Assembly (NCBI RefSeq): GCF_029983815.1
Contig: NZ_JASBYU010000004.1
Location: 53,536-117,535, forward strand
DNA from: Lagierella sp.
GTDB lineage: Bacteria > Bacillota > Clostridia > Tissierellales > Peptoniphilaceae
Direction of reading: 5' to 3'
DNA: 64,000 nt
In this document: piece by piece, positions 17,171 through 26,061 of the stretch
Numbering within the stretch: the stretch's first letter is position 1
Layout: each line of letters starts with the position of its first letter
Notes under the pieces: model-generated
Databases searched by the model: none
What the model saw: the letters and a program-made list of their open reading frames with translations, nothing else
What the model was told of the DNA's origin: nothing
Made by a program: the position numbers and the translations under genes

Positions 17171-19084
17171 CTAGGCGTCAATGTTTTCAGCATAAACTGC
17201 ATTTTCTTCAATGAACTCTCTCCTAGGTTGAACCTTGTCTCCCATAAGTATGTTAAAGGTTTCATCAACCTCTGGAAGATCCTCTTGGTCAATGTTGACC
17301 TTTAGTAAAACCCTATTTTCAGGATTCATAGTGGTTTCCCAAAGTTGTTCCGCGTTCATCTCTCCAAGACCCTTGTACCTTTGAACCTTTAAGTTTGATC
17401 CCCTTCCCAGTTCATCTAAGGAAGTTTCAAGCTCCTGTTCAGTGTAACAATATCTTATGACCTTGGTTCCCCTTATGATTCCATATAGAGGAGGTTGTGC
17501 AATATAAACATGTCCCTGTTGAATAAGATCCTTCATATATCTGAAGAAGAAGGTTAGTAGAAGGGTTCTAATATGGGAACCGTCTACATCCGCATCCGTC
17601 ATGATGATTATCTTTCCATAGCGAAGCTTAGAAATGTCAAATTCCTCTCCAATACCTGTACCAAATGCTGTAATCATGGCCTTTATTTCATTGGAGTTAA
17701 GAGCTCTGTCAAGTCTTGCCTTCTCCACATTTAGTATCTTACCTCTCAAAGGAAGTATGGCTTGAAATTTGTTATCTCTACCGCCCTTTGCAGAACCACC
17801 AGCTGAGTCTCCCTCCACAAGATATATTTCATTTACTGAAATATCTCCTTCAATACAGTCCGCCAATTTACCAGGAAGAGGAGTATTGTCTAAGATGGAT
17901 TTCTTTCTAGTCAAATCCCTTGCTTTTCTCGCAGCTTCCCTTGCCCTTGCAGAGGACTGTGCCTTTTCTATGATGATTTTTGCAACAGATGGGTTTTCTT
18001 CCAAAAATATGGAAAGTCCCTCATATAGAGTAGACTCCACATCTCCTCTGGATTCAGAGTTACCAAGCTTAGACTTGGTTTGTCCTTCAAACTGAGGACT
18101 TGCAAGTTTTATAGATACTATGGCAGTAAGTCCCTCTCTAGTATCGTCACCTTGAAGGTTGTTGTCCTTTTCCTTTATTATATTATACTTTCTTCCATAG
18201 TCGTTTAATGACCTGGTCAAAGCAGTCCTAAAACCTATTAAGTGGGTTCCACCTTCTGTAGTATGGATGTTATTTGCAAAGGGAAGAACATTTTCAGAGT
18301 AGGAATCCGTGTACTGCATTGAAATTTCAACAGAACTCTTTTCCCTTTCTCCAGTTATATAGATAGGTTTTTCATGTAGTACATTTTTATTTCTATTTAA
18401 ATATTCCACAAAGGAATTTATTCCACCTTCATAGTGAAATTCTACACTTGTACCATCTCTCCTGTCCTCTAGGGTTATCCTTATGCCCTTGTTTAGAAAA
18501 GCCATCTCCCTAAATCTATTGATTAGGACTTCCTTTTCGAAAACTACGGTCTCAAACACTTCATCATCAGGCATAAAGTGTATCTTTGTACCTGTCTCCT
18601 TCGTCTTTTCGCCCTTTTTTATCTCAGACTCTACCTTTCCTCGGCTAAACTCTTGAGTAAAGACATAACCTTCTCTCTTTACAGTAGCCTTTAACCAAGT
18701 AGAAAGAGCATTTACTACAGAGACCCCAACACCGTGTAAACCTCCTGACACCTTATAGGCACCATTGTCAAATTTACCACCGGCATGAAGTATTGTAAGT
18801 ACAGTTTCCAAAGTAGATTTTCCCGTTTGAGGATGTTTTTCTACTGGAATACCAGAACCATTGTCCTCTACGGAAATTGAACCGTCCTCATAAATTATTA
18901 CGCTTATAGTATCGGCGACACCTGCTAAAGCCTCGTCAATACTGTTGTCTACAACTTCGTAAACTAAGTGGTGTAAGCCCTTAGGCCCTGTAGAACCAAT
19001 GTACATCCCAGGTCTTAACCTTACGGGTTCAAGTCCTTCCAAGACCTTAATATTACTTGCACCATAACTTCTATTTTGACTCAT
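17171..19084 (-). CDS. gyrB: DNA gyrase subunit B
   Basis: The protein has the GHKL ATPase domain (EVVDNSIDEALAG; GLHGVGVSVVNALS), transducer domain, and TOPRIM with EGDSAGGSAKGGRD and TDADVDGSHIRTLLL. I choose ATG at 19084 (637 aa), because GAGG lies correctly upstream and the ATG at 19099 would overlap that site. It hydrolyses ATP to drive strand passage by GyrA. The gene directly follows recF. Confidence 0.98.
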   Translation of the reverse strand: MSQNRSYGASNIKVLEGLEPVRLRPGMYIGSTGPKGLHHLVYEVVDNSIDEALAGVADTISVIIYEDGSISVEDNGSGIPVEKHPQTGKSTLETVLTILHAGGKFDNGAYKVSGGLHGVGVSVVNALSTWLKATVKREGYVFTQEFSRGKVESEIKKGEKTKETGTKIHFMPDDEVFETVVFEKEVLINRFREMAFLNKGIRITLEDRRDGTSVEFHYEGGINSFVEYLNRNKNVLHEKPIYITGEREKSSVEISMQYTDSYSENVLPFANNIHTTEGGTHLIGFRTALTRSLNDYGRKYNIIKEKDNNLQGDDTREGLTAIVSIKLASPQFEGQTKSKLGNSESRGDVESTLYEGLSIFLEENPSVAKIIIEKAQSSARAREAARKARDLTRKKSILDNTPLPGKLADCIEGDISVNEIYLVEGDSAGGSAKGGRDNKFQAILPLRGKILNVEKARLDRALNSNEIKAMITAFGTGIGEEFDISKLRYGKIIIMTDADVDGSHIRTLLLTFFFRYMKDLIQQGHVYIAQPPLYGIIRGTKVIRYCYTEQELETSLDELGRGSNLKVQRYKGLGEMNAEQLWETTMNPENRVLLKVNIDQEDLPEVDETFNILMGDKVQPRREFIEENAVYAENIDA

Positions 19085-19095
19085 ATATTTTCCTC

Positions 19096-20220
19096 TCATC
19101 TAAATTTCTTTACTTTTAATTCATTGTCCATCAACTCAAAAACTCTATATTCATCAGTATAATCCTGTAAAAAGGATTCATCTGTAGAAGTGATAATACT
19201 TTGATAGTCTTTAATTGAATTCAATAGATAGTTAGTCCTTTCTCTGTCCAGTTCCGAAAAAACATCATCCAATAAAATAACTGGACTAACTTCCTTAAAA
19301 TCGTCATATAACTTTATTTGAGATAACTTCAATGATAAAGTCAAAGTTCTCTGTTGGCCCTGGGATAGAAAAATCCTGGAATCCATATCGTTTACAAATA
19401 TAGAGATATCATCTCTATGGGGGCCTACAGAAGTAAAACCAAGGTTTAAATCCCTATCTAAATTTTCTTCCAATTGGGAATATAAAACCTGTGAATTCTT
19501 TATTATATCATAGTCATAATCCTTGGATTTACCATTGTAGTCCAAGGAGATAATCTCTTTTTCACTAGTCAATCTCTTGTGAATCTCTATTGCATATTCT
19601 TCTATTATGCCTATATATTTAGACCTCATCCTCATTATCTTAGCTCCCTCTTGAGCTAGCTGTTTAGTTGAGGCTCTTATCTGTTCCTTAAAATACCTTC
19701 CCTGTTTCTTATACTTAAGAATATAATTTCTTTGGTTGAGAATGTTATTGTATTTTATTAAAAGAGAATTGTAACCAGGTAGAAGTCCTATAATGACTTC
19801 GTCGATAAAATCTCGTCTATAACTTTTAGACTCCTTGATTATCTTAATGTCCTCGGGAATAAATGTAACTATGTCAAAGAAAGTTCTAAGCTCCTGCATA
19901 GTATCAACTTTATTTTCATTTATTCTAATTACCTTTGAAGAATCCTTAGAAAGCTTTAGTTCTATCTTTTCTTCCAGACCATCTGATTCCACATCTGTTC
20001 TTATAAAACTTTCCCTCTTATCTATCTTTATCAAATCCGACTCTTTAACGGACTTGAAGGATTTTCCCTTGGCACTAAAGTACACACCTTCTAGAATATT
20101 GGTCTTACCTTGAGCATTTCCTCCGGTAATAACATTGATTTTATCGAAAAACCTTATATTCAAATTATTGAAATTTCTAAAATTCAAAAGATAACAATTA
20201 TTTATCTTCAAAACTTCCAC
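19096..20220 (-). CDS. recF: DNA replication and repair protein RecF
   Basis: The 374-residue SMC-like ATPase has Walker A GGNAQGKTNILEG near the start, the ABC-type signature LSQGQQRTLTL, and Walker B VILLDDVFSELD. RecF helps load RecA at single-strand gaps. It directly abuts yaaA upstream and leads into gyrB. Confidence 0.97.
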   Translation of the reverse strand: MEVLKINNCYLLNFRNFNNLNIRFFDKINVITGGNAQGKTNILEGVYFSAKGKSFKSVKESDLIKIDKRESFIRTDVESDGLEEKIELKLSKDSSKVIRINENKVDTMQELRTFFDIVTFIPEDIKIIKESKSYRRDFIDEVIIGLLPGYNSLLIKYNNILNQRNYILKYKKQGRYFKEQIRASTKQLAQEGAKIMRMRSKYIGIIEEYAIEIHKRLTSEKEIISLDYNGKSKDYDYDIIKNSQVLYSQLEENLDRDLNLGFTSVGPHRDDISIFVNDMDSRIFLSQGQQRTLTLSLKLSQIKLYDDFKEVSPVILLDDVFSELDRERTNYLLNSIKDYQSIITSTDESFLQDYTDEYRVFELMDNELKVKKFR

Positions 20221-20427
20221 CTATTTTATTTCAAAAGTCATATCTTGAAAGGTCACCCTATCTCCAGGTCTTAATTTTTTACCACGTCTTGTCTCTATTT
20301 CACCGTTTACATAGACCTCTTCACTTTGGATTATCTCCTTGGCCATTCCGCCAGAAGAAGCTATGTTGACTAACTTTAACAATTGTTCAAGTTTAATAAA
20401 TTCAGTCCTTATCTCAATTACTTCCAT
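20221..20427 (-). CDS. yaaA: S4-domain RNA-binding protein YaaA
   Basis: This 68-residue protein is a single S4 fold (IRTEFIKLEQLLKLVNIASSGGMAKEII, VYVNGEIETRRGKKLRPGD). It is invariably found between dnaN and recF in Firmicutes origin clusters, as here, where its ATG overlaps the dnaN stop. It probably binds structured RNA; exact role unknown. Confidence 0.93.
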   Translation of the reverse strand: MEVIEIRTEFIKLEQLLKLVNIASSGGMAKEIIQSEEVYVNGEIETRRGKKLRPGDRVTFQDMTFEIK

Positions 20428-21527
20428 TATTGTCTCCCCAATCTAACAGGTAAAACCAAGTAAGAATAGTCCGTTTCCTCATCTATAGGATGGATAATAC
20501 AAGGTTTTAAACTGTCTGTTAAGTTTAGTTCACACTCATCGGATTCAATAACCTTTAAGCCATCTAATAAATACTTTGCATTAAAGGCTATGTCCAAATC
20601 ATTTCCTTCTTTTTCACAAAATATATTTTCAGAAACATTTCCAAACTCAGAATTTGAACTGATATGGATATTGTTTTCTGTTATAGAAATTTTAACTAAA
20701 TTTGCCTTTTCTTCCCTAGCCAGTAGTGAAGCTCTCTCTAAAGCATCTTGAAACTCTTTCTTTACCACCTTTACCTTAGAAGTTGAAGGTGTGAAGATGA
20801 TATCTTTATAGTCAAAGAAATTTCTTTCCAGTAGTCTTGAATAGAGTAATGTATCTCCTAGGTCAAAGACTATATTGTTCTTTACAAAACTTAAAGTGAT
20901 TTCTGAATCCTCTTCCATAATCTTTTGCAATTCATTTAAAGACCTTGAAGGTACAATTTCCTTTATCTCTTCAGTCTTATCGCTTTTATATCTCATCAGT
21001 GCAATTCTAAATCCATCTAGGGCCACAAAGTTTAAATAGTCTTTTTCAAGTTCTATCATAACTCCCATCAAGTAGGATCTAGATTCGTCTAGTGAAGCTG
21101 CAAAAGACGTATTTTTTATAGCTTCCTTCATTATCTCAGATGATATTTTGATGCTTTTTTCCACATCCACCTTAGGAAGTGGCGGATAGTCATAGGAATC
21201 AAAGCCTATAAGGTTGAATTCTGAATTTGCACATCTAATTTGTATGTTTTCACCTGTAATATTGAACTTTATAGTGGAATCCGGTAGTTTTCTTACAATA
21301 TTTCCAATCATTGAAGAATTTATAACAATCTTTCCCTCTTCTTCCATCATACAGCCTGTACTGGTCTTAATTCCCAGTTCCAAATCCGTAGCCTTTAAAG
21401 TCAATTTATTATCTTCAACTTCAAATAATATTCCTTCCAATATAGGTAATGTAGTTCTGGAAGAAATTGCCTTTTGGGCAATGTTGATATGTTTTAATAA
21501 TTCTTTTTGGTTGATTTCAAATTTCAT
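20427..21527 (-). CDS. dnaN: DNA polymerase III beta sliding clamp
   Basis: The 366-residue clamp has the expected three-fold repeat; it begins MKFEINQKELLKHINIAQKAI and ends YLVLPVRLG. The ATG at 21527 is preferred because AGGAG lies just upstream; an ATG at 21542 lies before that site. The product tethers replicative polymerase to DNA. Its upstream region contains the origin unwinding sequences. Confidence 0.97.
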   Translation of the reverse strand: MKFEINQKELLKHINIAQKAISSRTTLPILEGILFEVEDNKLTLKATDLELGIKTSTGCMMEEEGKIVINSSMIGNIVRKLPDSTIKFNITGENIQIRCANSEFNLIGFDSYDYPPLPKVDVEKSIKISSEIMKEAIKNTSFAASLDESRSYLMGVMIELEKDYLNFVALDGFRIALMRYKSDKTEEIKEIVPSRSLNELQKIMEEDSEITLSFVKNNIVFDLGDTLLYSRLLERNFFDYKDIIFTPSTSKVKVVKKEFQDALERASLLAREEKANLVKISITENNIHISSNSEFGNVSENIFCEKEGNDLDIAFNAKYLLDGLKVIESDECELNLTDSLKPCIIHPIDEETDYSYLVLPVRLGRQ

Positions 21528-21540
21528 TTTTTCTCCTAAC

Positions 21541-21596
21541 AATAATAGTAAAAGATTAGTAGTAGTCGTAGTAGGGGGTGTGAATAGTGTGGATAA
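21541..21596 (-). other. oriC basal unwinding element: two DnaA boxes, C-run, DnaA-trio-like triplets
   Basis: Read on the minus strand (dnaA to dnaN) there is TTATCCACA (21596-21588), an immediately adjacent variant CTATTCACA (21587-21579), CCCCC (21578-21574), then TAC TAC GAC TAC TAC TAA and an AT-rich tract. This order of boxes, GC-rich spacer and triplets is the B. subtilis basal unwinding system, where DnaA extends along the trio to open the helix. The position, in the dnaA-dnaN gap, also matches. Confidence 0.75.
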
Positions 21597-21678
21597 CTAA
21601 TGTAATTAGCATAATATTGCCCTTTGTCCTATTGACATCCCTGTGCATAGATTATTGATAAATCTTGAATTATCAACA

Positions 21679-21763
21679 CTATCCACAAAAAAATTAATAA
21701 ATAATTATTTTCCAACTTATCCACATTTAATCCACAGCTATATCAACAGATAATTGTGGATTA
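21679..21763. other. DnaA box cluster between dnaN and dnaA
   Basis: Box-like 9-mers are CTATCCACA (21679), TTATCCACA (21717), TAATCCACA (21728) and, on the other strand, TGTGGATTA (21755), which overlaps the dnaA stop codon. With the unwinding element they make this gap one half of a bipartite oriC. Confidence 0.75.
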
Positions 21764-23152
21764 ATCACCCTTGATTATTTGAATTAAACTATTTATTTCT
21801 TCAGCAAAATCCAGATCCTCATCTATGTCCTTTGTTATCTTGTCAACTCCATGCATAATCGTTGAGTGGTCTCTGTTAAAGGAGTCTGCAATCTTGATTA
21901 AAGATAGGTCTGTAAGCTGTCTACATAGATACATGGCAATCTGCCTTGGATATGCAATCTGTTTTGCCCTGGTCTTTGAAGACATATCTTTCATATCCAG
22001 GTTATATTTTTCGCATACTACCTCTTGTATAGAGTCCAGGGTTATAGGTTTCTTTTCATTTTCTTCAATCACCTTGTTTAAGGCAATCTTCGCCCTATCC
22101 AAATCTATTTGTCTACCTTCTAGAAGCTGTGCGTGGGCCAGTACCGTCATCAAAGCACCTTCCAGCTCTCTAATATTGGACTTTATATTCATTGCGATAT
22201 ATTCTAGAATTTCATCGGAAATAACTGCATTTTCTAACTTTAGCTTGGCTTTTAAAATGGCCACTCTCGTTTCATAATCCGGCATTTGAATATCCGCCAT
22301 TAAACCCCACTCAAACCTTGAAACAAGCCTTTCCTCTAAGGTTTCTATCTCCTTAGGAGGTTTATCTGAAGATATTATTATCTGTTTGTTTTGAGCATAT
22401 AAATCGTTAAAGGTGTGGAAGAACTCTAACTGTGTTCCCACCTTACCTGCAATAAATTGTATGTCGTCTATCAATAGAACATCGATATTCCTATATTTGT
22501 TTCTGAACTGACTATTCTTCTTGCTTGACTTATCTCCTATGGAGGAGATTAGTTCATTTGTAAATTTCTCACTACTTATATACATCACCTTAAGGTGTGG
22601 GAAATTGTCCATAATCTCATGGGCCAAAGCCTGCATCAAGTGGGTCTTTCCAAGACCTGGTCCACCGTAGATAAATAGTGGATTATAGGCGGTAGCAGGA
22701 TTCTTTGCCACGGCCATGGATGCAGAAAGGGCAAATTCGTTGGACTTTCCCTTTACAAAGGATTCAAATGTATACTTTGGATTTAACATTTGTTCTGCTT
22801 TTAACTTTTCAATATCCTCTTTTGACGCTTTAACTTCTTGGGTACTTTCAGAAAAATATTGTTGCCCTCCAGGTTTTACCTTGACTTGATACTGTTTGTA
22901 GGTGGAATCTGTCGGCAAGATAATCTTTATAGAACTTTCGGTCTTCAAGATGAAATTGAGTATTTCGATGATATCGTCAATATACCTCTTTTCTATCATC
23001 TTTTTTGTAAAGCCGTTTGGCGCTGACAATATCAATTCCGAGGAAGTCAATTTAATGGGTTTTAAAGCCATTATCCAAGTATCAAAGGCAACTGTATCCA
23101 TATTTACTTCAAGAACAGACAGTAATTCAGACCATAGTACATTTAGGTCCAT
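21761..23152 (-). CDS. dnaA: Chromosomal replication initiator DnaA
   Basis: The 463-residue initiator has domain I (WSELLSVLEVNMDTVAFDTWI), a linker, AAA+ domain III with Walker A GGPGLGKTHL and Walker B VLLIDDIQF, and domain IV ending with the DnaA signature YPRQIAMYLCRQL and DHSTIMHG. It binds the TTATCCACA boxes on both sides of the gene and melts oriC. The boxes at 23177-23257 lie in its own upstream region, so autoregulation is likely. Confidence 0.98.
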   Translation of the reverse strand: MDLNVLWSELLSVLEVNMDTVAFDTWIMALKPIKLTSSELILSAPNGFTKKMIEKRYIDDIIEILNFILKTESSIKIILPTDSTYKQYQVKVKPGGQQYFSESTQEVKASKEDIEKLKAEQMLNPKYTFESFVKGKSNEFALSASMAVAKNPATAYNPLFIYGGPGLGKTHLMQALAHEIMDNFPHLKVMYISSEKFTNELISSIGDKSSKKNSQFRNKYRNIDVLLIDDIQFIAGKVGTQLEFFHTFNDLYAQNKQIIISSDKPPKEIETLEERLVSRFEWGLMADIQMPDYETRVAILKAKLKLENAVISDEILEYIAMNIKSNIRELEGALMTVLAHAQLLEGRQIDLDRAKIALNKVIEENEKKPITLDSIQEVVCEKYNLDMKDMSSKTRAKQIAYPRQIAMYLCRQLTDLSLIKIADSFNRDHSTIMHGVDKITKDIDEDLDFAEEINSLIQIIKGD

Positions 23153-23558
23153 TTTATACCTCCGTTATCAACAAAGTAATCCACAAAATATTCGATAGAC
23201 TTTTGTGATAAATAAACTTTCCAAGGAGTTTTCCACAAATTAGATGACTTATCCACAAAAACTTATCCAAAATCCAAATTAACCTAAAAAAATAGAGAAT
23301 TAGCCATTTAAATTAAACAAATTCTCTTTTTACAATGGACTTATCCACAAATTATCCATAAATTGTGAATTACAATTAAATTTACTTACTGCCAATATTA
23401 TACCAAATATAGCCCTTTACTTCAAATAAATAGAAGGCTTGAAATATTGATTTTTCAATGATTTTAAGCTTTATTAAGTAAAGTTTTGTCCATTTATCCA
23501 CAATATTTTAAGAAAATTTAAAATTATCTTCTAAAGTCATTGATTTTAATGATATTTC
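23153..23558. other. oriC region between dnaA and rpmH with DnaA boxes
   Basis: This ~400-bp AT-rich gap between divergent genes holds many DnaA boxes on the plus strand: TAATCCACA 23177, TTTTCCACA 23229, TTATCCACA 23249, TTATCCAAA 23263, TTATCCACA 23341, TTATCCATA 23352 and TTATCCACA 23494. It is also where transcription changes from leftward to rightward. It forms the second half of a bipartite oriC with the dnaA-dnaN gap. Confidence 0.85.
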
Positions 23559-23587
23559 TTGACAGTTTGCCTTCCCATTTATATAAT
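23559..23587 (+). promoter_or_regulatory. Consensus promoter of the rpmH-rnpA-yidD operon
   Basis: TTGACA (23559-23564) and TATAAT (23582-23587) are separated by exactly 17 bp, a perfect sigma-70/SigA consensus. It lies about 45 bp upstream of rpmH and drives the rightward origin operon. Confidence 0.9.
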
Positions 23588-23631
23588 CTATCTAGTGTTT
23601 TGTAACATTATTTCCACGGAGGTGAAACAAG

Positions 23632-23766
23632 TTGAAGAGAACATATCAACCAAATAGAAGAAGAAGAAGTAAAGATCACGGTTTTAGAAAGAGAATGTCT
23701 ACTAAATCCGGTAGAAGAGTGTTAAAGAGAAGAAGAAAAAGAGGTAGAAAAGTTATTTCAGCTTAG
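23632..23766 (+). CDS. rpmH: Large ribosomal subunit protein bL34
   Basis: The gene encodes the standard 44-residue protein, beginning MKRTYQPNRRRRSKDHGFR and ending RGRKVISA. The start is TTG at 23632 after GGAGG at 23618-23622. It is the first gene of the rightward operon next to oriC, with rnpA following. Confidence 0.97.
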   Translation: MKRTYQPNRRRRSKDHGFRKRMSTKSGRRVLKRRRKRGRKVISA

Positions 23767-23797
23767 GCCATATTCTATGGTCTTTTAATTTTTATTT

Positions 23798-24133
23798 ATG
23801 GAAAAAGAAAAAAGATTAAGAAGTAATAGAGATTTTAGAATAGTTTACAAGAAAGGTAGTGGATATTTTAATAGAAACTTCACCTTTGTAGTAAAGAAAA
23901 ATAATTTACCTGGATCTCGTGTTGGTTTCTCTATTACTAAAAAATTTGGAAATGCCGTTACCAGAAACAAGATAAAGAGAAGACTAAAAGAAATTTTTCG
24001 TTTAAATTGGAACTCTTTGATTCAGGGCTACGATATTGTAGTCATCCCAAAACAAAACACTAAAGAGTTAACATATCAACAGTTGGAAAAATCTTGTATG
24101 CATTTAATAAGAAGACTGTCAAAGAAGGTGTAG
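23798..24133 (+). CDS. rnpA: Ribonuclease P protein component
   Basis: The 111-residue basic protein has the RNase P signature RVGFSITKKFGNAVTRNKIKR. It assists the catalytic RNA in removing tRNA 5' leaders. There is no good Shine-Dalgarno before the ATG at 23798, so translation may depend on read-through from rpmH or a different start. yidD begins 2 nt after its stop. Confidence 0.95.
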   Translation: MEKEKRLRSNRDFRIVYKKGSGYFNRNFTFVVKKNNLPGSRVGFSITKKFGNAVTRNKIKRRLKEIFRLNWNSLIQGYDIVVIPKQNTKELTYQQLEKSCMHLIRRLSKKV

Positions 24134-24135
24134 AC

Positions 24136-24348
24136 GTGAAATTTATTCCCATGTTTTTAATTAAAGTTTACCAAATGGTGATTTCACCCTATTTAGGTCA
24201 AGGAAAGTGCAAGTACTATCCTACCTGATCTTCCTATGCCTTACAGGCTTATGATAAATACGGTGTATTTAAAGGTACTTTTCTTACTATATGGAGAATT
24301 TTAAGATGTAATCCCTTTAGCAAGGGCGGCTATGATCCATTAAAATAA
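24136..24348 (+). CDS. yidD: Membrane insertion efficiency factor YidD, probable selenoprotein (in-frame UGA)
   Basis: From GTG at 24136 to TAA at 24348 the frame encodes a complete 70-residue YidD (KVYQMVISPYLGQGKCKYYPT, then SSYALQAYDKYGVFKG, RCNPFSKGGYDP) interrupted only by TGA at 24226-24228, residue 31. The TGA replaces the second Cys of the family motif CxxxPTCSxYA. AAATAC-GGT-GTATTT (24256-24270) forms a 6-bp hairpin with a GGU loop 34 nt after the UGA, within the range usually given for bacterial SECIS elements. YidD helps YidC-dependent insertion of membrane proteins; yidC is the next gene. A nonsense mutation is possible, but coincidence with a conserved Cys and an otherwise intact frame favour selenocysteine. 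Confidence 0.75.
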
Positions 24349-24362
24349 GATTAGGAGAGTTT

Positions 24363-25100
24363 ATGACAAAATTATTGAGCTCGATAATTGGTAAGATACT
24401 TGAAGTTATCTATCTTACCATATCGAAAATTGGAAGTGAGCCAGAGTCGATTTCATATTTTGCAATGTCCATTTTGATACTGACATTGATCTATAAATTG
24501 GCTATGTTACCGGTTACCCTTTCAAATATTAAGATGCAAAAGCTTAATGCTAAATTTCAACCGGAATTGAAAAAACTTGAAGCGAAATATAAACACGACC
24601 CTCAACTCTACCAACAAAAGGTTATGGAGTTTCAAAGGGAAATGGGATACAATCCCCTAGCTTCATGTTTACCTATGCTTATACAACTACTTATAATCTG
24701 GGCTTTGTTCCCTGTTATGAGAGAACCTCTAAAATATCTTGAGCTAAGTAAGGACATTAATTTAAATTTCTTTTGGATAAAGGATATTACGGTTAAAAAC
24801 TCAGGCGATCTGATATTGCCTACACTTTTGGCCCTTACTCAGTTTTTATTTACTAAGATGAATATGCCAAAAACTACTCCAGGGGAAGAAAATAACCCTA
24901 TGCAGGGAATGAACTTTACTATGCAATATGCAATGCCTATAATGTTCTTCTTCTTTGCTAGAAGTTATCAACCTGCCCTATCTATTTACTGGATATTTGG
25001 TAATATTATCGAAATGATATTTAGATTTTTCATTGGGAAAAGTCAAGAGGAAGAAGTTGTTATAACTAAAAAAGATAAGGAAAAAATAGACAAAAAGTAG
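24363..25100 (+). CDS. yidC: Membrane protein insertase YidC/Oxa1
   Basis: This 245-residue multi-pass protein has the YidC core: MSILILTLIYKLAMLPVT, a cytoplasmic hairpin (KLEAKYKHDPQLYQQKVME), NPLASCLPMLIQLLIIWALF, and a final membrane pair near QPALSIYWIFGN. The C-terminal tail is basic. It inserts membrane proteins alone or with SecYEG. It lies 14 nt after yidD and is followed by jag, the usual order. Confidence 0.94.
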   Translation: MTKLLSSIIGKILEVIYLTISKIGSEPESISYFAMSILILTLIYKLAMLPVTLSNIKMQKLNAKFQPELKKLEAKYKHDPQLYQQKVMEFQREMGYNPLASCLPMLIQLLIIWALFPVMREPLKYLELSKDINLNFFWIKDITVKNSGDLILPTLLALTQFLFTKMNMPKTTPGEENNPMQGMNFTMQYAMPIMFFFFARSYQPALSIYWIFGNIIEMIFRFFIGKSQEEEVVITKKDKEKIDKK

Positions 25101-25112
25101 GAAGGAGCTTAC

Positions 25113-25955
25113 ATGAAGTCAACAGTTAAGGTGGCAAAGACCGTTGAAGAAGCGGTGTCACTTGCTATTGAAGAGTTAAATTGTTCGAAGGATGAAGCTG
25201 TTATTGAAGTATTGGAAGAACCAAAAAATGGGATATTTGGACTATTTGGCGCCAAGGATGCCGTAGTCAAGGTTTCCTGTGAGGAAGATATCGAACAGCT
25301 TTTAAATGACGTAATTTCCAGTAATAGCTCCGGAATAAAAACAGATAAAAAGAAGACTGTCCAAAAAGAGACCAAGGTCTCCAAGGGAAAAAAAGATTAT
25401 GATGAAAAGTCATCTTATAAAAAGACAACTAAAGAAGAATCTTTCAACGAAGACTTTGAAGATAAAAGAGAAGATGATGTTGTTGAAATTGACGATGAAT
25501 TGAAATCTAAGATTAGAGATTTTTTGAATTCTGTTGTTTCCAAAATGGGAATTGAATCGAATATTGAAACCTTTACTGATGATTATGGAATAAAATTCAA
25601 TATAATCCCTGTAAATGAAAATGATATTGGGATAGTTATCGGTAAAAGAGGCGAAACTTTAGATGCAATCCAATATATTGTAAATTTGGTTGCCAATAGA
25701 AATGCTGAAAAGTACATTAGGATTTCTATCGATTGTAACAACTATAGAGAAAAGAGAAATAGGTCATTACAATCCCTTGCTATGAGAATGGCAAATAAGG
25801 CAAAGAAATACAATAAAAATATGAGATTGGAACCAATGAATCCATATGAAAGAAGAATTATCCACTCCTGTCTTCAATCTGTTTCCGGGATTTACACTTC
25901 AAGTGAGGGCAACGAACCCTATAGAAGAGTGGTAATAAAATTAAAGAAACATTAA
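25113..25955 (+). CDS. jag: RNA-binding protein Jag/KhpB (Jag_N, KH, R3H)
   Basis: The 280-residue protein has an N-terminal Jag domain (VAKTVEEAVSLAIEELNC, EEPKNGIFGLFGAKDA), a charged linker, a KH domain with GIVIGKRGETLDAIQYIVN, and a C-terminal R3H domain (NPYERRIIHSCLQ). In Firmicutes it works with KhpA in RNA binding and envelope or division control. It follows yidC directly and ends at a terminator. Confidence 0.93.
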   Translation: MKSTVKVAKTVEEAVSLAIEELNCSKDEAVIEVLEEPKNGIFGLFGAKDAVVKVSCEEDIEQLLNDVISSNSSGIKTDKKKTVQKETKVSKGKKDYDEKSSYKKTTKEESFNEDFEDKREDDVVEIDDELKSKIRDFLNSVVSKMGIESNIETFTDDYGIKFNIIPVNENDIGIVIGKRGETLDAIQYIVNLVANRNAEKYIRISIDCNNYREKRNRSLQSLAMRMANKAKKYNKNMRLEPMNPYERRIIHSCLQSVSGIYTSSEGNEPYRRVVIKLKKH

Positions 25956-25959
25956 TGAT

Positions 25960-25987
25960 AAGTCTGCTATATGCAGGCTTTTCTTTA
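25960..25987 (+). terminator. Terminator after jag
   Basis: AGTCTGC pairs with GCAGGCT (one G-U pair) around TATA and is followed by TTTCTTT. It separates jag from mnmE. Confidence 0.75.
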
Positions 25988-26061
25988 TCGAATAAGACTT
26001 TAGTTTTATCTACTTGATAGACTTTTTCATATGGTATAATCAAAAATGAGGATGTGGTTTT

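Noticed and set aside
24226..24228. yidD as a simple pseudogene
   Set aside because: The stop is UGA, at a conserved Cys, with an otherwise perfect frame and a suitable hairpin in a selenoprotein-making genome.
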